This document shows, piece by piece, positions 16,428 through 26,042 of a stretch of 47,017 nt of DNA (position 1 is the first letter of the stretch; the number at the start of each line of letters is the position of its first letter). The position numbers and the translations under genes were made by a program. The stretch covers positions 1-47,017 of the forward strand of contig SFIE01000015.1 in NCBI GenBank assembly GCA_004555405.1, given 5' to 3'. The notes beneath the pieces are model-generated. The model was not told where the DNA came from and made no database searches. It saw nothing but the letters and a program-made list of their open reading frames with translations. The DNA comes from Subdoligranulum sp. (GTDB taxonomy: Bacteria; Bacillota; Clostridia; Oscillospirales; Ruminococcaceae).

Positions 16428-17315
16428 ATGAACATAAGCTATGATTATTACCGCATTTTTTATTATGTGGCCAAATACGGCAGCGTTTCGCAGGCTTCGC
16501 GCCTGCTGCTGAACAGCCAGCCAAACCTTACGCGCGCCATACGCAATCTGGAGGGCGAGCTTGGGTGCGTTTTGTTTTCCCGCTCCAGCCGCGGTATGCA
16601 CTTGACGCCCGAGGGCGAGCGCCTGTTTCGCCATGTGCGCATTGCGGTGGAGCATATTGAGGCCGCACAGGCCGAGCTGACCGAAAGCACCAGCCTGCAG
16701 GGCGGCACGGTGTATCTGGCCACCAACGAAACTGCTCTGCGCTGCCTGCTTTTACCTATATTAAAGCAGTTTCGCCTGCGCTATCCGGGGGTACACATTC
16801 ACATCAGCAGCCATTCCACCCTGCAGGCCGTGGCCGGGCTGCAGTCAGGCTCGGCGGATCTGGCCGTGGCCACCACGCCCACGCCCCACTCGCCCCAGCT
16901 GATCGAAACCCCGCTGCGCACCTATCGCAGTGTGGCGGTGTGCCCGCCCGAATTCACCGGCCTTGTGGGGCATGAGGTCACGCTGGCCGAGCTGGTGCGC
17001 CATCCGCTGATCGCACTGGGGCCCGATACAAAATCCTACGAGTTTTACTCCGACTTTTTCAGCCGGTATCATCTGCCGTTTCAGCCGGTGATCGAGCCCT
17101 TTACCGCCGACGAGATCCTGCCCATGGTGGAGGCCAATCTGGGCGTGGGCTTTGTGCCCGAGCAGTTCATTCAACCCGGCAACAGTGTGCATATTGTGGA
17201 TCTTGCCGAGGAGCTCCCCGAGCGAAGCATTGTGCTGATCAAGCGCCGGGGCCGCCCGCTAAGCGTGGCCGCCCGGGCGCTGGAGCGCATGATCCTGGAG
17301 CAGGTGCATCTATAA
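16428..17315 (+). CDS. LysR-family transcriptional regulator, divergent from atp operon
   Basis: A 295-residue regulator. The N-terminal winged helix (residues 1-60: YYVAKYGSVSQASRLLLNSQ, then LTRAIRNLEGELGCVLF) is followed by the two-lobed LysR substrate-binding domain (GGTVYLATNETALRC onward). The start follows AGGA at 8 nt. LysR proteins usually control a divergently transcribed target, here the ATP synthase operon across a 149-bp gap. That would be an unusual target and cannot be shown from sequence. The co-inducer is unknown. Confidence 0.9.
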   Translation: MNISYDYYRIFYYVAKYGSVSQASRLLLNSQPNLTRAIRNLEGELGCVLFSRSSRGMHLTPEGERLFRHVRIAVEHIEAAQAELTESTSLQGGTVYLATNETALRCLLLPILKQFRLRYPGVHIHISSHSTLQAVAGLQSGSADLAVATTPTPHSPQLIETPLRTYRSVAVCPPEFTGLVGHEVTLAELVRHPLIALGPDTKSYEFYSDFFSRYHLPFQPVIEPFTADEILPMVEANLGVGFVPEQFIQPGNSVHIVDLAEELPERSIVLIKRRGRPLSVAARALERMILEQVHL

Positions 17316-17329
17316 AAAGCCACACAAAC

Positions 17330-17370
17330 AGCACCGCCCGCCCCACTGCTTGCAGGGGGCGGGCGGTGCT
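17330..17370. terminator. Bidirectional terminator, lysR / transglutaminase-like gene
   Basis: A 15-bp perfect stem, 17330-17344 with 17356-17370, between two convergent genes. On the minus strand it is followed by GTTTGTGTGGCTTTTT. Its right arm overlaps dispersed repeat copy C. Confidence 0.75.
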
Positions 17371-17403
17371 TAAGCCGTAAGGCGGGAATTGTGCGGTGTT
17401 GCC
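17363..17403 (-). repeat. Dispersed intergenic repeat, copy C
   Basis: Read on the minus strand this 41-bp unit starts GGCAACACCGCACAATTCCC and differs from the first 41 bases of copy B at about two positions. It abuts the stop codon of the transglutaminase-like gene and merges with the hairpin above. Confidence 0.85.
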
Positions 17404-19695
17404 TTACGTGTCTTTCAGCCATTTTTTCGTTTGCAAATGGCAGTATCGGCAGCGCAGATAGCGCTTGAAGTCCATGTTTTCAGGGCTGGAAAGCTTTCCA
17501 ACCAGCACCTCCAGCGTGTGCAGCTCGTAGGGCTCAGGGGGGATGCCGCCGTACAAAAATTTTTCCATCAGCTGCGATGCGCGCATAAATTCGCCCGGCC
17601 TTACCCCGGGCACCTTGCGCACAAGCTCGTCATCGGTTTGCGCGGCCTGCCAGCCCAGGCAGTTGCGCACACCCCAAAGATTCAGCAGCTGGCGCGTGCG
17701 CTTATAGATCAGCCGGGCCCTTTGCATGGGGGATGCCTTGGCATACAGGCGCATTTTTTGGTGCCACACAAAATAGCGTGTAATTTCCAGCAGCAGCACC
17801 AGCACCAAAAATGCGATCATCAGCAGCGCCAGCATGCCCAGCCCCATGGCCGAGGCACGCCACAGCTGCAGCAAAACCAGCGGCTGCGCGCCGGTGTTTC
17901 CGGCTTTATCCAGCAGTTCCTGTGCGCCGGGCGCATCGCTTTGCAAGGCAGCGGTTTTGTGTATGGCATCGGGCAGCGCCACCATTTGCTGCAGCGTTAC
18001 GGCATCGCGATAGCAGCCGGGGGTCACATCCACCGGCAGCCAGCCCACACCGTCAAAATACACTTCGGGCCATGCGTGCGCCGATTTTGCGGTAAGCTCC
18101 ACCCTGCCGCCCCCGGCCGAAACCGTTTCTGCCGGGGCATAATAGCCCTCGATATAGCGGGCAGGAATGCCTTTTTGGCGCAGCGCCAGCACGGCAGCCG
18201 AGGCATAATACACATCGTTGCCCGGCACGGTGCCCTGCAAAAAATCCTGCAGGCTGTTTTGGCCGCCCCAGGCAGGGGCATCGGTGTAGGCCGTGTTTTC
18301 ACGCAGCACACTGCGCACACGGTCAAGCGCTTTGTAAACGCCGGTGTTTTCCGCATCGAGCTCCTGCCAGAACATTTCCTGCAGCATAGGCTGCATTGAT
18401 GTGGGAACCTGGGTATAACTGGCATACACAAAGCTGCGGTATACCTCTTCGGCCCGGCTGTAGGCCTGCTGGCTGGCATTTTGGGGGGCTTCCACCCATT
18501 CCTCGCGCACCGTAAGCTCGGCCGGGCGCGCCAAGGAAAGCTCGGTGATCTGGTAGCTTTTATCGCCAAACAGGCCGCAGGGCACAAGGCGGCTGTCCTT
18601 TTGCGATCTACTCCGCACCCCCGCTGTGCTTTGCACCGAAGCCGGGGCATACAGCATACTGCGCCCGGCGCTTTGCACCGAGATAGAAAGCCGGTTGGGC
18701 GCGGCGGTGCTTTGCCCGCACAGGCTCAGATACTGTGCAGGCTGGGTGAGGGGGTCAAATCCGTTTTGCTGCAGCCAGCGCAAAATGCCCTCGTGCTCGC
18801 CTGCATAGGCGGCCCCTGCCAGGGGCTGCCAGCCGTCCTGAGTGTATTCAGCCCCCACAAAGCCCCGCAGATACAAGTCTTTTTCCTGTTCTGTGACAAC
18901 CGTGAGCCGGGTTTTCTCCCCTGCGTGCAGAATGTTCGCTTGTTCCAGCTGGCCCATTGGCAGCATTTCCCGGCCATAGCGCAGAATGCTGATCTGCTGC
19001 ACGATGCTTTCCCGCAGATGCTGCATGGTTTGCATTTCGCGGCGGGGCGCTGTAAAGGCGAACACAAACAGCGCCAGTACGCACAGTGACAAAATGCGCA
19101 GCCCCTGCAGCGAGGGTCCCTGACCGGGGATGGACATCCAGATGCCCAGCAGGCCGCTTAAGTACAGCGCACAGCTCCACACCGACATACCGCCCGCCAG
19201 AAGCTGCGGCAAAAGCAGCACAGCGGCCAGGGCAGCGCCGGTATACACACGCCGCCGGATCTGCATACTGGCCGCCAGCTGCCCAACGCCCACTGCGGCA
19301 AACAGCGTAAACGCCAGGATATCGCCGTCCTGTATGGCCACATCAAACAAATGCACGCCGCCGCGGTGCAGCGTGTTCCACGAATAGATCACGCCGTTGA
19401 GCAGCTGCAAAAAGCCTGCTGCAATGCCTTTTCCGCCCAAGGGCAGCACCAGCAGCCACGGCGCAATGCGCAGCCCGCGCCGCACCGCCGGGCGGCAGGC
19501 AGGCAAAAGGCCCGCCATCCAGCCGGCCCAGCAAACATCCGCCGCCAGCGCCGGCAGCAGCATCACCGGTGCCCGCGGCCCCCACAGGGCACGCAGGGCC
19601 AGCATTACGCCGCCGATCAGAAGAACCGCATTCACCAGTGCCAGCAGGGCCTGCACTGCGTTGATGCGGCTATTTTGTTGTTTTAGCCCTTCCAT
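17404..19695 (-). CDS. Transglutaminase-fold membrane protein, catalytic Cys replaced
   Basis: A 763-residue protein. The start at 19695 has GGAGG 5 nt upstream. Residues about 10-220 carry five or six membrane helices, followed by a large extracytoplasmic part. It contains a transglutaminase-like core, then a single helix (about 630-655) and a cytosolic tail. In active relatives the core begins G-x-C-x-x-[FY]-A. Here it is GNDVYYASA with Asp at 494 in the Cys position, while His540 (SAHAWPEVYFDGVGW) and Asp556 (PVDVTPG) of the triad remain. Thiol chemistry is therefore not expected; a binding or scaffold role is inferred. Last gene of the LRR-MoxR-DUF58 operon; such TGase genes commonly pair with MoxR and DUF58. 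Confidence 0.88.
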   Translation of the reverse strand: MEGLKQQNSRINAVQALLALVNAVLLIGGVMLALRALWGPRAPVMLLPALAADVCWAGWMAGLLPACRPAVRRGLRIAPWLLVLPLGGKGIAAGFLQLLNGVIYSWNTLHRGGVHLFDVAIQDGDILAFTLFAAVGVGQLAASMQIRRRVYTGAALAAVLLLPQLLAGGMSVWSCALYLSGLLGIWMSIPGQGPSLQGLRILSLCVLALFVFAFTAPRREMQTMQHLRESIVQQISILRYGREMLPMGQLEQANILHAGEKTRLTVVTEQEKDLYLRGFVGAEYTQDGWQPLAGAAYAGEHEGILRWLQQNGFDPLTQPAQYLSLCGQSTAAPNRLSISVQSAGRSMLYAPASVQSTAGVRSRSQKDSRLVPCGLFGDKSYQITELSLARPAELTVREEWVEAPQNASQQAYSRAEEVYRSFVYASYTQVPTSMQPMLQEMFWQELDAENTGVYKALDRVRSVLRENTAYTDAPAWGGQNSLQDFLQGTVPGNDVYYASAAVLALRQKGIPARYIEGYYAPAETVSAGGGRVELTAKSAHAWPEVYFDGVGWLPVDVTPGCYRDAVTLQQMVALPDAIHKTAALQSDAPGAQELLDKAGNTGAQPLVLLQLWRASAMGLGMLALLMIAFLVLVLLLEITRYFVWHQKMRLYAKASPMQRARLIYKRTRQLLNLWGVRNCLGWQAAQTDDELVRKVPGVRPGEFMRASQLMEKFLYGGIPPEPYELHTLEVLVGKLSSPENMDFKRYLRCRYCHLQTKKWLKDT

Positions 19696-19748
19696 GCGGG
19701 CCTCCTTTAATTTAAGCCTCGGCGCACAGAGTGCCCGGCGCCGTTTTT

Positions 19749-20924
19749 TCAGCAGATCACGCGAAAGCCCTCCGGGCTTTGCAGATCGGCGGGCAGCACC
19801 GCCATTTCGCAGGTGGGCGAAAGCGTGGTATACACGGGCTGTTCCTGCTGGGCCGCACACACCACCGAAATGCCTGTGTACTGCTGCACCAGCTGCAGGT
19901 TCTGCTCATAGGGGCCTGCCGATACGATGATCAGGCGTGTAAAGCACTGTTCCAGATGCGCCGCGCAAAACAGCTGCAGCCCCAGGCCCGCCTGTGCAGG
20001 CAAGGGCTCGCCCAGCCAGCCGGGCAGTCGGCGCAAAAGCTCTTCTTCACTGCGTATCAGATGGCGCACAAGGCCATGCCCGGCGGGATACAGCAGGCAA
20101 AAATGCTGCCCGCGCCGCAATATCTGCTGCCCCAGCGCCATCATAAGCGCCGCCGCGCCGTTCAGCTCGGCCAGAGTGATCTGCCCCTCATGGCGGGCAA
20201 GGCCCAGATCGGCCAGCAGCGCCGCTTCGTAATGGACGGGGTCGCTGGCTTCGCGCAGAAACAAATGCTCGTTCTTGCACGAGATTTTCCAGTGGATGCC
20301 GCGCACATCATCGCCGGGCACATACTCGCGGAAATCGTACACCTCGCCGATATCGCTGCCGCGCCGGTTTTGCGCAGCGCCTTCCCACTGCGCCGCACCC
20401 ACAGTATCCAGCTGTGGTTCAAGGCGCACCTTGGCTGTGCGCGGCCACACCATGGTGTAGATCGTTTCGGGCAGCGGGGCCTGTGCGCAGCTGAGCGAAA
20501 GCATATCCCACACCTGCATACCGATGCAGCGCACCGAAACGCCGCCGCACGCTGCGGCAGGCACCCGCAGCTCGGCGGCAGCGCCCTCGTACAGGGGCAC
20601 CATCAGCTCATACCGGCGGCTTGCGCTGAGCATATCGTTGCACACTTCCATTTGCACTAAGGCATATTGGGCTGCCAGCAAACGCCCCGTATAGCACGGG
20701 CGCAGGGTAAGCAGCATATCCTCTCCGGCGCGGCAGCTGCCCGGGCCGCACACCGTAAAATGCAGCCGCCGTGCATCCCGCCGAATGCACACCGCCTGTG
20801 TGATGCCCAGCGCCAGCAAAAGCTGCAGCATACAAAAAAGATACGGCTGGCCAAACAGCACCAGCAGCACGGCCAGCACCAGCACCGTGCCCAGATAGCC
20901 CAAACGGGTGGTTCGGCGGCTCAT
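19749..20924 (-). CDS. DUF58 domain-containing protein
   Basis: A 391-residue protein with two close N-terminal membrane helices (about 8-45) and a soluble domain. The DUF58 signature is GSDIGEVYDFREYVPGDD, followed by VRGIHWKISCKNEHLFLRE, and it leads into a von Willebrand factor A-like fold. Its start overlaps the moxR stop (ATGA). MoxR AAA proteins are thought to act as chaperones on VWA/DUF58 partners, fitting this pair. The membrane helices suggest that the complex is tied to the cell surface protein encoded upstream. Confidence 0.92.
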   Translation of the reverse strand: MSRRTTRLGYLGTVLVLAVLLVLFGQPYLFCMLQLLLALGITQAVCIRRDARRLHFTVCGPGSCRAGEDMLLTLRPCYTGRLLAAQYALVQMEVCNDMLSASRRYELMVPLYEGAAAELRVPAAACGGVSVRCIGMQVWDMLSLSCAQAPLPETIYTMVWPRTAKVRLEPQLDTVGAAQWEGAAQNRRGSDIGEVYDFREYVPGDDVRGIHWKISCKNEHLFLREASDPVHYEAALLADLGLARHEGQITLAELNGAAALMMALGQQILRRGQHFCLLYPAGHGLVRHLIRSEEELLRRLPGWLGEPLPAQAGLGLQLFCAAHLEQCFTRLIIVSAGPYEQNLQLVQQYTGISVVCAAQQEQPVYTTLSPTCEMAVLPADLQSPEGFRVIC

Positions 20925-21865
20925 ACGCCGTGCAGCGCAGCCGTCGGCTGCACCTTGTGCTGAATTTCGTTCAGCACATCAGCGGCGCTCACACCCTCTA
21001 CACGGGCCTGCGGGCGCATGACCAAACGGTGTGCGCACACATCCACGAACACCGCCTGCACATCCTCGGGGATCACATAATTGCGCTCACGCAGAATGGC
21101 GCTGGCTCGGGCCATGCGCACCACGGCGGCAATGCCCCGGGGCGAAATGCCCAGCGCCACCATGGAATGTTCGCGTGTGGCTTCGCACAGGCGCACGGCA
21201 TAGTCCAGCACGGCATCGGCAGCGCGCACCGAGGAAAGATACTGCTGCACTTCCATTACATTTTCAGCCGAGGCAATGCGATTAAGCCCATTCAGCGGGT
21301 TTTGATAGCGCTGTGCGTTTAAAATGCTGATCTGATTTTCGCGGCTGGGATAGCCGATGGTAAGGCACACCATAAATCGGTCCAGCTGCGATTCAGGCAG
21401 CGGCTGTGTGCCCGCCGCACCCAAGGGGTTTTGCGTGGCAATGCACACAAAGGGCGAGGGCAGCGGATGGGTGATGCCGTCCACCGTAACGTTGTGTTCC
21501 TCCATGGCCTCCAGCAGGGCCGCCTGGGTTTTGGGGCTGGTGCGGTTGATCTCATCTGCCAGCAAAAGCTGGCAGTCGGCCGCGCCGTTCTGATACTCAA
21601 AGCGGTTGGTTTCGCGGTTGAACACCGTAAAGCCCGTAATATCCGAGGGCATGGTGTCGGTGGTAAACTGAATGCGCTTTTGCTGCAGCCCCAGCACACG
21701 CGAAAATGCCAGTGCCAGCGTGGTTTTGCCCACGCCCGGGCAGTCCTGCAAAAGCACATGGCCGCCCGCATAAATGGTCATGAGCACCTTTTCCACGATT
21801 TCATTTTTGCCGATAAAGGCCTTGCCCACCTCGGCAACGATCTGTTTGGATTGTTCTACGATCAT
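20921..21865 (-). CDS. MoxR-family AAA+ ATPase
   Basis: A 314-residue AAA+ chaperone-like ATPase. Walker A DCPGVGKTT is near residue 41, Walker B LLADEINRTSPKTQAALLEA near 100, then the sensor segment FVCIATQNPLG and LPESQLDRFMV. The C-terminal lid follows (ISPRGIAAVVRMARASA). The start overlaps the stop of the LRR gene (ATGA), with GGAGG 13 nt back. MoxR proteins mature or assemble partner complexes; the partners here should be DUF58, the transglutaminase-like protein and perhaps the LRR protein. Confidence 0.95.
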   Translation of the reverse strand: MIVEQSKQIVAEVGKAFIGKNEIVEKVLMTIYAGGHVLLQDCPGVGKTTLALAFSRVLGLQQKRIQFTTDTMPSDITGFTVFNRETNRFEYQNGAADCQLLLADEINRTSPKTQAALLEAMEEHNVTVDGITHPLPSPFVCIATQNPLGAAGTQPLPESQLDRFMVCLTIGYPSRENQISILNAQRYQNPLNGLNRIASAENVMEVQQYLSSVRAADAVLDYAVRLCEATREHSMVALGISPRGIAAVVRMARASAILRERNYVIPEDVQAVFVDVCAHRLVMRPQARVEGVSAADVLNEIQHKVQPTAALHGV

Positions 21866-24800
21866 ACCGTGCTGTCATCCTCCTGTTGTGCAGCATCGCT
21901 TTGCGATGCCTGCGATGCTTCCTCGGGTATTTCCGGCTGCAGGCCCATCATGGCGCGCAGGCGGTTTTCGGCCTGCAGCATCCGCTCGCTCACGGCGGCC
22001 TCGATCTGCTGCTGGGTGGCCGAAGTGCCCAGCTGTGCGGACACAGCGGCCCACAGCTTTTCGCGCGTGGCATAGCCGGTGAGGGGCGGGGCCCATTTTT
22101 CCAGCAGGGCTTGCTGCCGGTTTTCGCTCACCTGCAGGCGCAGGCATTCATCCGGAACGCCGAAGCTGAAGGCAGTGCCATCCGAAAAGCCCATCAGCTC
22201 CGGAATATTTTCGCCCACCGTTACGGTGATGGTATCCCCCTGCTGAACCCACGCTTCATCCATGGCAAAGGGGGTGTTGTAAATGCCTTCCAGCTCGTTG
22301 GGCAGCCACACTTTTTGCAGCCACCGGCTGCGGGCAAAGGCATTTTCATCCAGATAATAGATTTTATCGGTTTTCAGCAGGCCCAGTTTGGCAGGGTCAC
22401 GCAGGTCGGCCTGGGAAAGGCCGGGCGTGGTTTTGGCCAGCCGATATGCCCCGGTCAGGGTGCCCGCCATGCGGAAGTGATACACCTCGCTGGCTTCGTC
22501 CACAGCATCCATGCCCAGCATGGTTCTAAGGTAGTTTTCCGCACGCAGCAGCTTTTCTTCCAGCTTTGCATCTACCGCATCGAAAAACTGCTCATCGCCA
22601 AAGCTTCCCCAACTCAGCTCGCCAAACCAGATCCGCCACCATGCATACATATAGCGGCCTTCGTTCGGCGTGTCAACATAGCCCAGCACGGCATAGCGCC
22701 ACTGGGAGATATAGCTTTCTTCGCTGCCCTCCGGCACAGAAAGGCACAGCTTAACTTCTTCGTCGGCATTTTCCGGCCATTCCATATTAAAGCGGAACTC
22801 CATGCCCGGCGAAAAGAGCGTTAGCTGCGGCGGCTGCTCATCTGAAAAGGTGATCTGCTGCAGGGAATCGCAGCCATTGCACAGCCCCGCCTCAAGGGCA
22901 GTGCCTTCTTCTATTTCGCCGAAATGCAGGGCCGTAAGGTTTTTGCACCCGGCAAACACGGCCTTTCCCAGCCCGCACAGCTTGGGCAGCTGCACAGCGC
23001 CCTGCAGCCCGCTGCCGGCAAATGCATAGTTTTCCAAAATAATATCCTGTAAGCTGCCAAGATTTTGAATGGCAAAGCCGCCCTGGGCCGAATCGGCATA
23101 GGCCATGGCCCCCTGCAGGATCGCCGCCGTTCCCTGAGGCAGTGTAAACTGCGGGTCCAGCGTTTTGGTGGTGCGCAGCAGCGCCCAGCTGCCATGGGTG
23201 TCTGAGCAGCCGTATACGGCGTAGCCGCTATTCCCCAGCTTTTGCAGCGCATAGCTTTGCATATAAAGATACCTGGTGCTGGTCCAGTGATCGGTGTATC
23301 CCTCGCAGCCCTGCGGGGCATACATATAATAACAGCCCGTCGCTTTGTCTGTTACGATGGGGTCATAGCCGTTTTCCATCACGCCGCTGTGGGCGTTGGA
23401 GGCCACGATGCGCAGATTGTCGCAGCCCTTCAGACAGTCCTCACCAAAGGTGATGGTATCTTTAGACTGGATCAGCAGGATCTCCAGCGATTTGCAGCCT
23501 GCAAACGCCCTGCTGCCGATTTTCTTCACGCTCTCGGGCAGCACGGCCACACGCAGCTGCTCACAGCCCTCGAAAGCCCCATCGCCAATGGCATTCAGCT
23601 GCAGCGAGGTGCCGTCCGACAAGGTGATGGTGCCGTCAAAGAACACAATATCCTTCGGTGCGCTCAGCAGGGTTACGGTGTCGTTTACCTTCTGATACCA
23701 ATATCCTTCTGCGGAATTCTGTGCCTCCAGTGCCTGCACGGTGTTCTGCAGGCCAAGGCTTTTCAGCTGCTGCTTCATGGCTGCCGTCTGTTCTTCGTTT
23801 GCACACAGGATATTCTTGATCTTACTGCCCGCAAAGGAATCGCCCTGCAGCTCAATTTTCCCCGCCCCGGGGGACAGCACCAGGGTTTCTACGGTGCTGC
23901 AGCTTTCATCGCTGAAGGCCCCCGCGGCGATCTTTGTAATGCCCTCCGGGATCGTATAGCTGATGCCGCTGGCGAATGCGCGGAACAGCTGTTCGTCCTT
24001 TTCGCCCTCGGTAAGCCCGTACAGATTCACGCGGTAGCCTGTTCCCTGCTGGTTTTGTGCATGGTCTACACGGTTGCCGTTTTCCGCCAGCTCAGCGGTA
24101 TAATCATGCGCCAGCTGCAGCATTTGCTGCGGTGTTTCGGTTTCCAGTCGGCACTGCTGCAGCGACTCTGCCCCCTGCAGCGCAGGCAGCTCCTGCTCGC
24201 CTTGCAGCGTGATTTTTTCCAGCTGGTTATCCTCGGTAAACAAAACGCGCTCCACCTGCTGGGGCACCGAAAGCTCCTTGCTGGAAAGCGGAATGCCCAG
24301 ATAGGCCGTTTGCGCCTTATTGGTCAGAATGCCGCTTGGGTCCGTGTCATAGCAGGGGTTTTCGGGGTCCACCACAAAGGCATTTTGGGCCTGCAGCTTG
24401 CCGCTTTCGCTGAGCATACTGTCCTCATCGATCACCACCACCGAGCGGGGAATGTCAATGGTTTGTGCCGTCAGCCCCTCGCCGGGGGTGTCAATCTGCA
24501 CCGCCTGCACATTCTCGGGGATCTGGCATACTTCTGCATCAGCCCTGGCGCTGGCCCCGGTAAGGGTTTGCAGCGCCACGGAATAGCTGGCTGCGCGCGG
24601 CTGCGCATAGGTGGTTTGCCCGGCGGCGGTTTGCCCGTCCGTCAGGGTGAACTGTTTGATTTCTACGGTATACTGTTCGGTGTCGATCTGCACAGGCTCG
24701 GCAGGCTGCAGAATATGCCGCCCGGGCGTGCTGACCACATAATTCCAGCCCACGGGCTGGCCGTTTTCTTCCCAGCCGGGAAACAGCTTGTCCAGCTTGC

Positions 24801-25974
24801 CCGATTCGTTTGGGGCGTAGCCTTTCAGAATATCCTTTTGCCAGCGATACAGCAGCAGCGTGCCGCCAACGTCCGGATACTGGTCTTCCTCGTCGGCATT
24901 CAGGATCCAGCTGTTTTCCAAGCTGATATCCTGCGCTTCCAGCCGCTTATTCAGCACAAACACGCGGCTGTCGCTGATGGCACAGCAAATGGAATCGCTG
25001 CCGTTGGCGGTGTATCTTGTCCAGCCATCGGTTTTTTTCAGACGATAGCTCACCTTGATCTGCAGCTGCTTCGAGGGCAGCTGTTTGGGGATCACCGCCG
25101 GGAATATCGCTTTGCCCTCAGCCTGTGAAAGCCAGGTTTCGCCGTTATCAAAAGAAATATCGTCAATTTTAATATATCCGTTTTCGCCAAGGTCCTCAAA
25201 GGTCCAGTAGTAGATCACGCCGGACTGCTTGTCAAAGATCACCTCGGCATTCAGCGCGGAAAACACGGTTTTTTCCGTGATGGTCTGCCCGCCGTACAAA
25301 AAAGCACACGCGCCAAAGCCGCGGTCCTGCACGGACACTGTGGGCGGCTGGGTATACTGCGCGGCGGCTTTTTCGCTGTAGGGCAGCACATGCAGCCCGC
25401 CGCCGGAGGTGGGCTGCTTTTCTGCGGGCTCCGGGTCATAGCTGCCGGGCGGCGGGGCATCGGGCGTTTCGGGTGCCGGTGTGGGGGCCGGTGTGGGCAC
25501 GGGCACGGAACCGCTGCCCGTGCTGCCGCTGCCGCTGCCGTTTGCCGTGCCGCCTGTGCCCTGCCCGGCGCTGCCGCTGATCACCGCATCGGCTTTGCCG
25601 CCGTTTACAATGTCATACACAATATCTGCGCCGCCCGCACCCGCAGCCCCCTGTGCCGTGTTCACAGTGTAGGTGCCGTCCGTTTGCTGCACACGGTCAA
25701 ACAGATAGCCGCCGTTTTCGTCTTGGCCCACTTGGTTTTTGCCCGCCTCATCCTGCTGCCAGAAGGAATCCTTTTCGCCGGGCTGATCGCCGTTTTCGCT
25801 TGCCGCCGTGCTGTTTTCGGGAAACAGCAGCTGATTGTTCTGCATAGCGGGCGCATCGGTGCCGGGCGTAAAGCCGCCCCCGGCCTGATAGGCCAGCGCC
25901 AGCCAGACACTGCCTGCGCACACAGCCGCAGCGGCTGCACCGCACGCTATAATTTTTGCGAAAATTGGTTTCAT
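21862..25974 (-). CDS. Large BspA-like LRR_5 surface protein
   Basis: A 1370-residue extracellular protein. A signal or anchor helix (about 8-30) is followed by a low-complexity Gly/Ser/Pro region with a PTPAPTPAPETP stretch (about 130-205). A beta-rich middle domain comes next. From about 640 there are LRR_5 (BspA/TpLRR) units such as ITKIAAGAF, LQLNAIGDGAFEGCEQLRVA and VKKIGSRAFAGCKSLEIL. The end is an Ala/Gln-rich helical region with duplicated NRLRAMMGLQPE / NYLRTMLGMDAV segments. No LPXTG motif is seen, so the N-terminal helix may anchor it. First gene of the operon; RBS AGGA just before the start. Family proteins mediate adhesion or carry peptide displays; the function here is unknown. 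Confidence 0.85.
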   Translation of the reverse strand: MKPIFAKIIACGAAAAAVCAGSVWLALAYQAGGGFTPGTDAPAMQNNQLLFPENSTAASENGDQPGEKDSFWQQDEAGKNQVGQDENGGYLFDRVQQTDGTYTVNTAQGAAGAGGADIVYDIVNGGKADAVISGSAGQGTGGTANGSGSGSTGSGSVPVPTPAPTPAPETPDAPPPGSYDPEPAEKQPTSGGGLHVLPYSEKAAAQYTQPPTVSVQDRGFGACAFLYGGQTITEKTVFSALNAEVIFDKQSGVIYYWTFEDLGENGYIKIDDISFDNGETWLSQAEGKAIFPAVIPKQLPSKQLQIKVSYRLKKTDGWTRYTANGSDSICCAISDSRVFVLNKRLEAQDISLENSWILNADEEDQYPDVGGTLLLYRWQKDILKGYAPNESGKLDKLFPGWEENGQPVGWNYVVSTPGRHILQPAEPVQIDTEQYTVEIKQFTLTDGQTAAGQTTYAQPRAASYSVALQTLTGASARADAEVCQIPENVQAVQIDTPGEGLTAQTIDIPRSVVVIDEDSMLSESGKLQAQNAFVVDPENPCYDTDPSGILTNKAQTAYLGIPLSSKELSVPQQVERVLFTEDNQLEKITLQGEQELPALQGAESLQQCRLETETPQQMLQLAHDYTAELAENGNRVDHAQNQQGTGYRVNLYGLTEGEKDEQLFRAFASGISYTIPEGITKIAAGAFSDESCSTVETLVLSPGAGKIELQGDSFAGSKIKNILCANEEQTAAMKQQLKSLGLQNTVQALEAQNSAEGYWYQKVNDTVTLLSAPKDIVFFDGTITLSDGTSLQLNAIGDGAFEGCEQLRVAVLPESVKKIGSRAFAGCKSLEILLIQSKDTITFGEDCLKGCDNLRIVASNAHSGVMENGYDPIVTDKATGCYYMYAPQGCEGYTDHWTSTRYLYMQSYALQKLGNSGYAVYGCSDTHGSWALLRTTKTLDPQFTLPQGTAAILQGAMAYADSAQGGFAIQNLGSLQDIILENYAFAGSGLQGAVQLPKLCGLGKAVFAGCKNLTALHFGEIEEGTALEAGLCNGCDSLQQITFSDEQPPQLTLFSPGMEFRFNMEWPENADEEVKLCLSVPEGSEESYISQWRYAVLGYVDTPNEGRYMYAWWRIWFGELSWGSFGDEQFFDAVDAKLEEKLLRAENYLRTMLGMDAVDEASEVYHFRMAGTLTGAYRLAKTTPGLSQADLRDPAKLGLLKTDKIYYLDENAFARSRWLQKVWLPNELEGIYNTPFAMDEAWVQQGDTITVTVGENIPELMGFSDGTAFSFGVPDECLRLQVSENRQQALLEKWAPPLTGYATREKLWAAVSAQLGTSATQQQIEAAVSERMLQAENRLRAMMGLQPEIPEEASQASQSDAAQQEDDSTV

Positions 25975-26042
25975 TCCTGTTTTCCTCTTGGCAGTGCCGT
26001 ATCTTTTTTATGGCAGCGATACGGCAGGGGCGGGGTGTTTGC

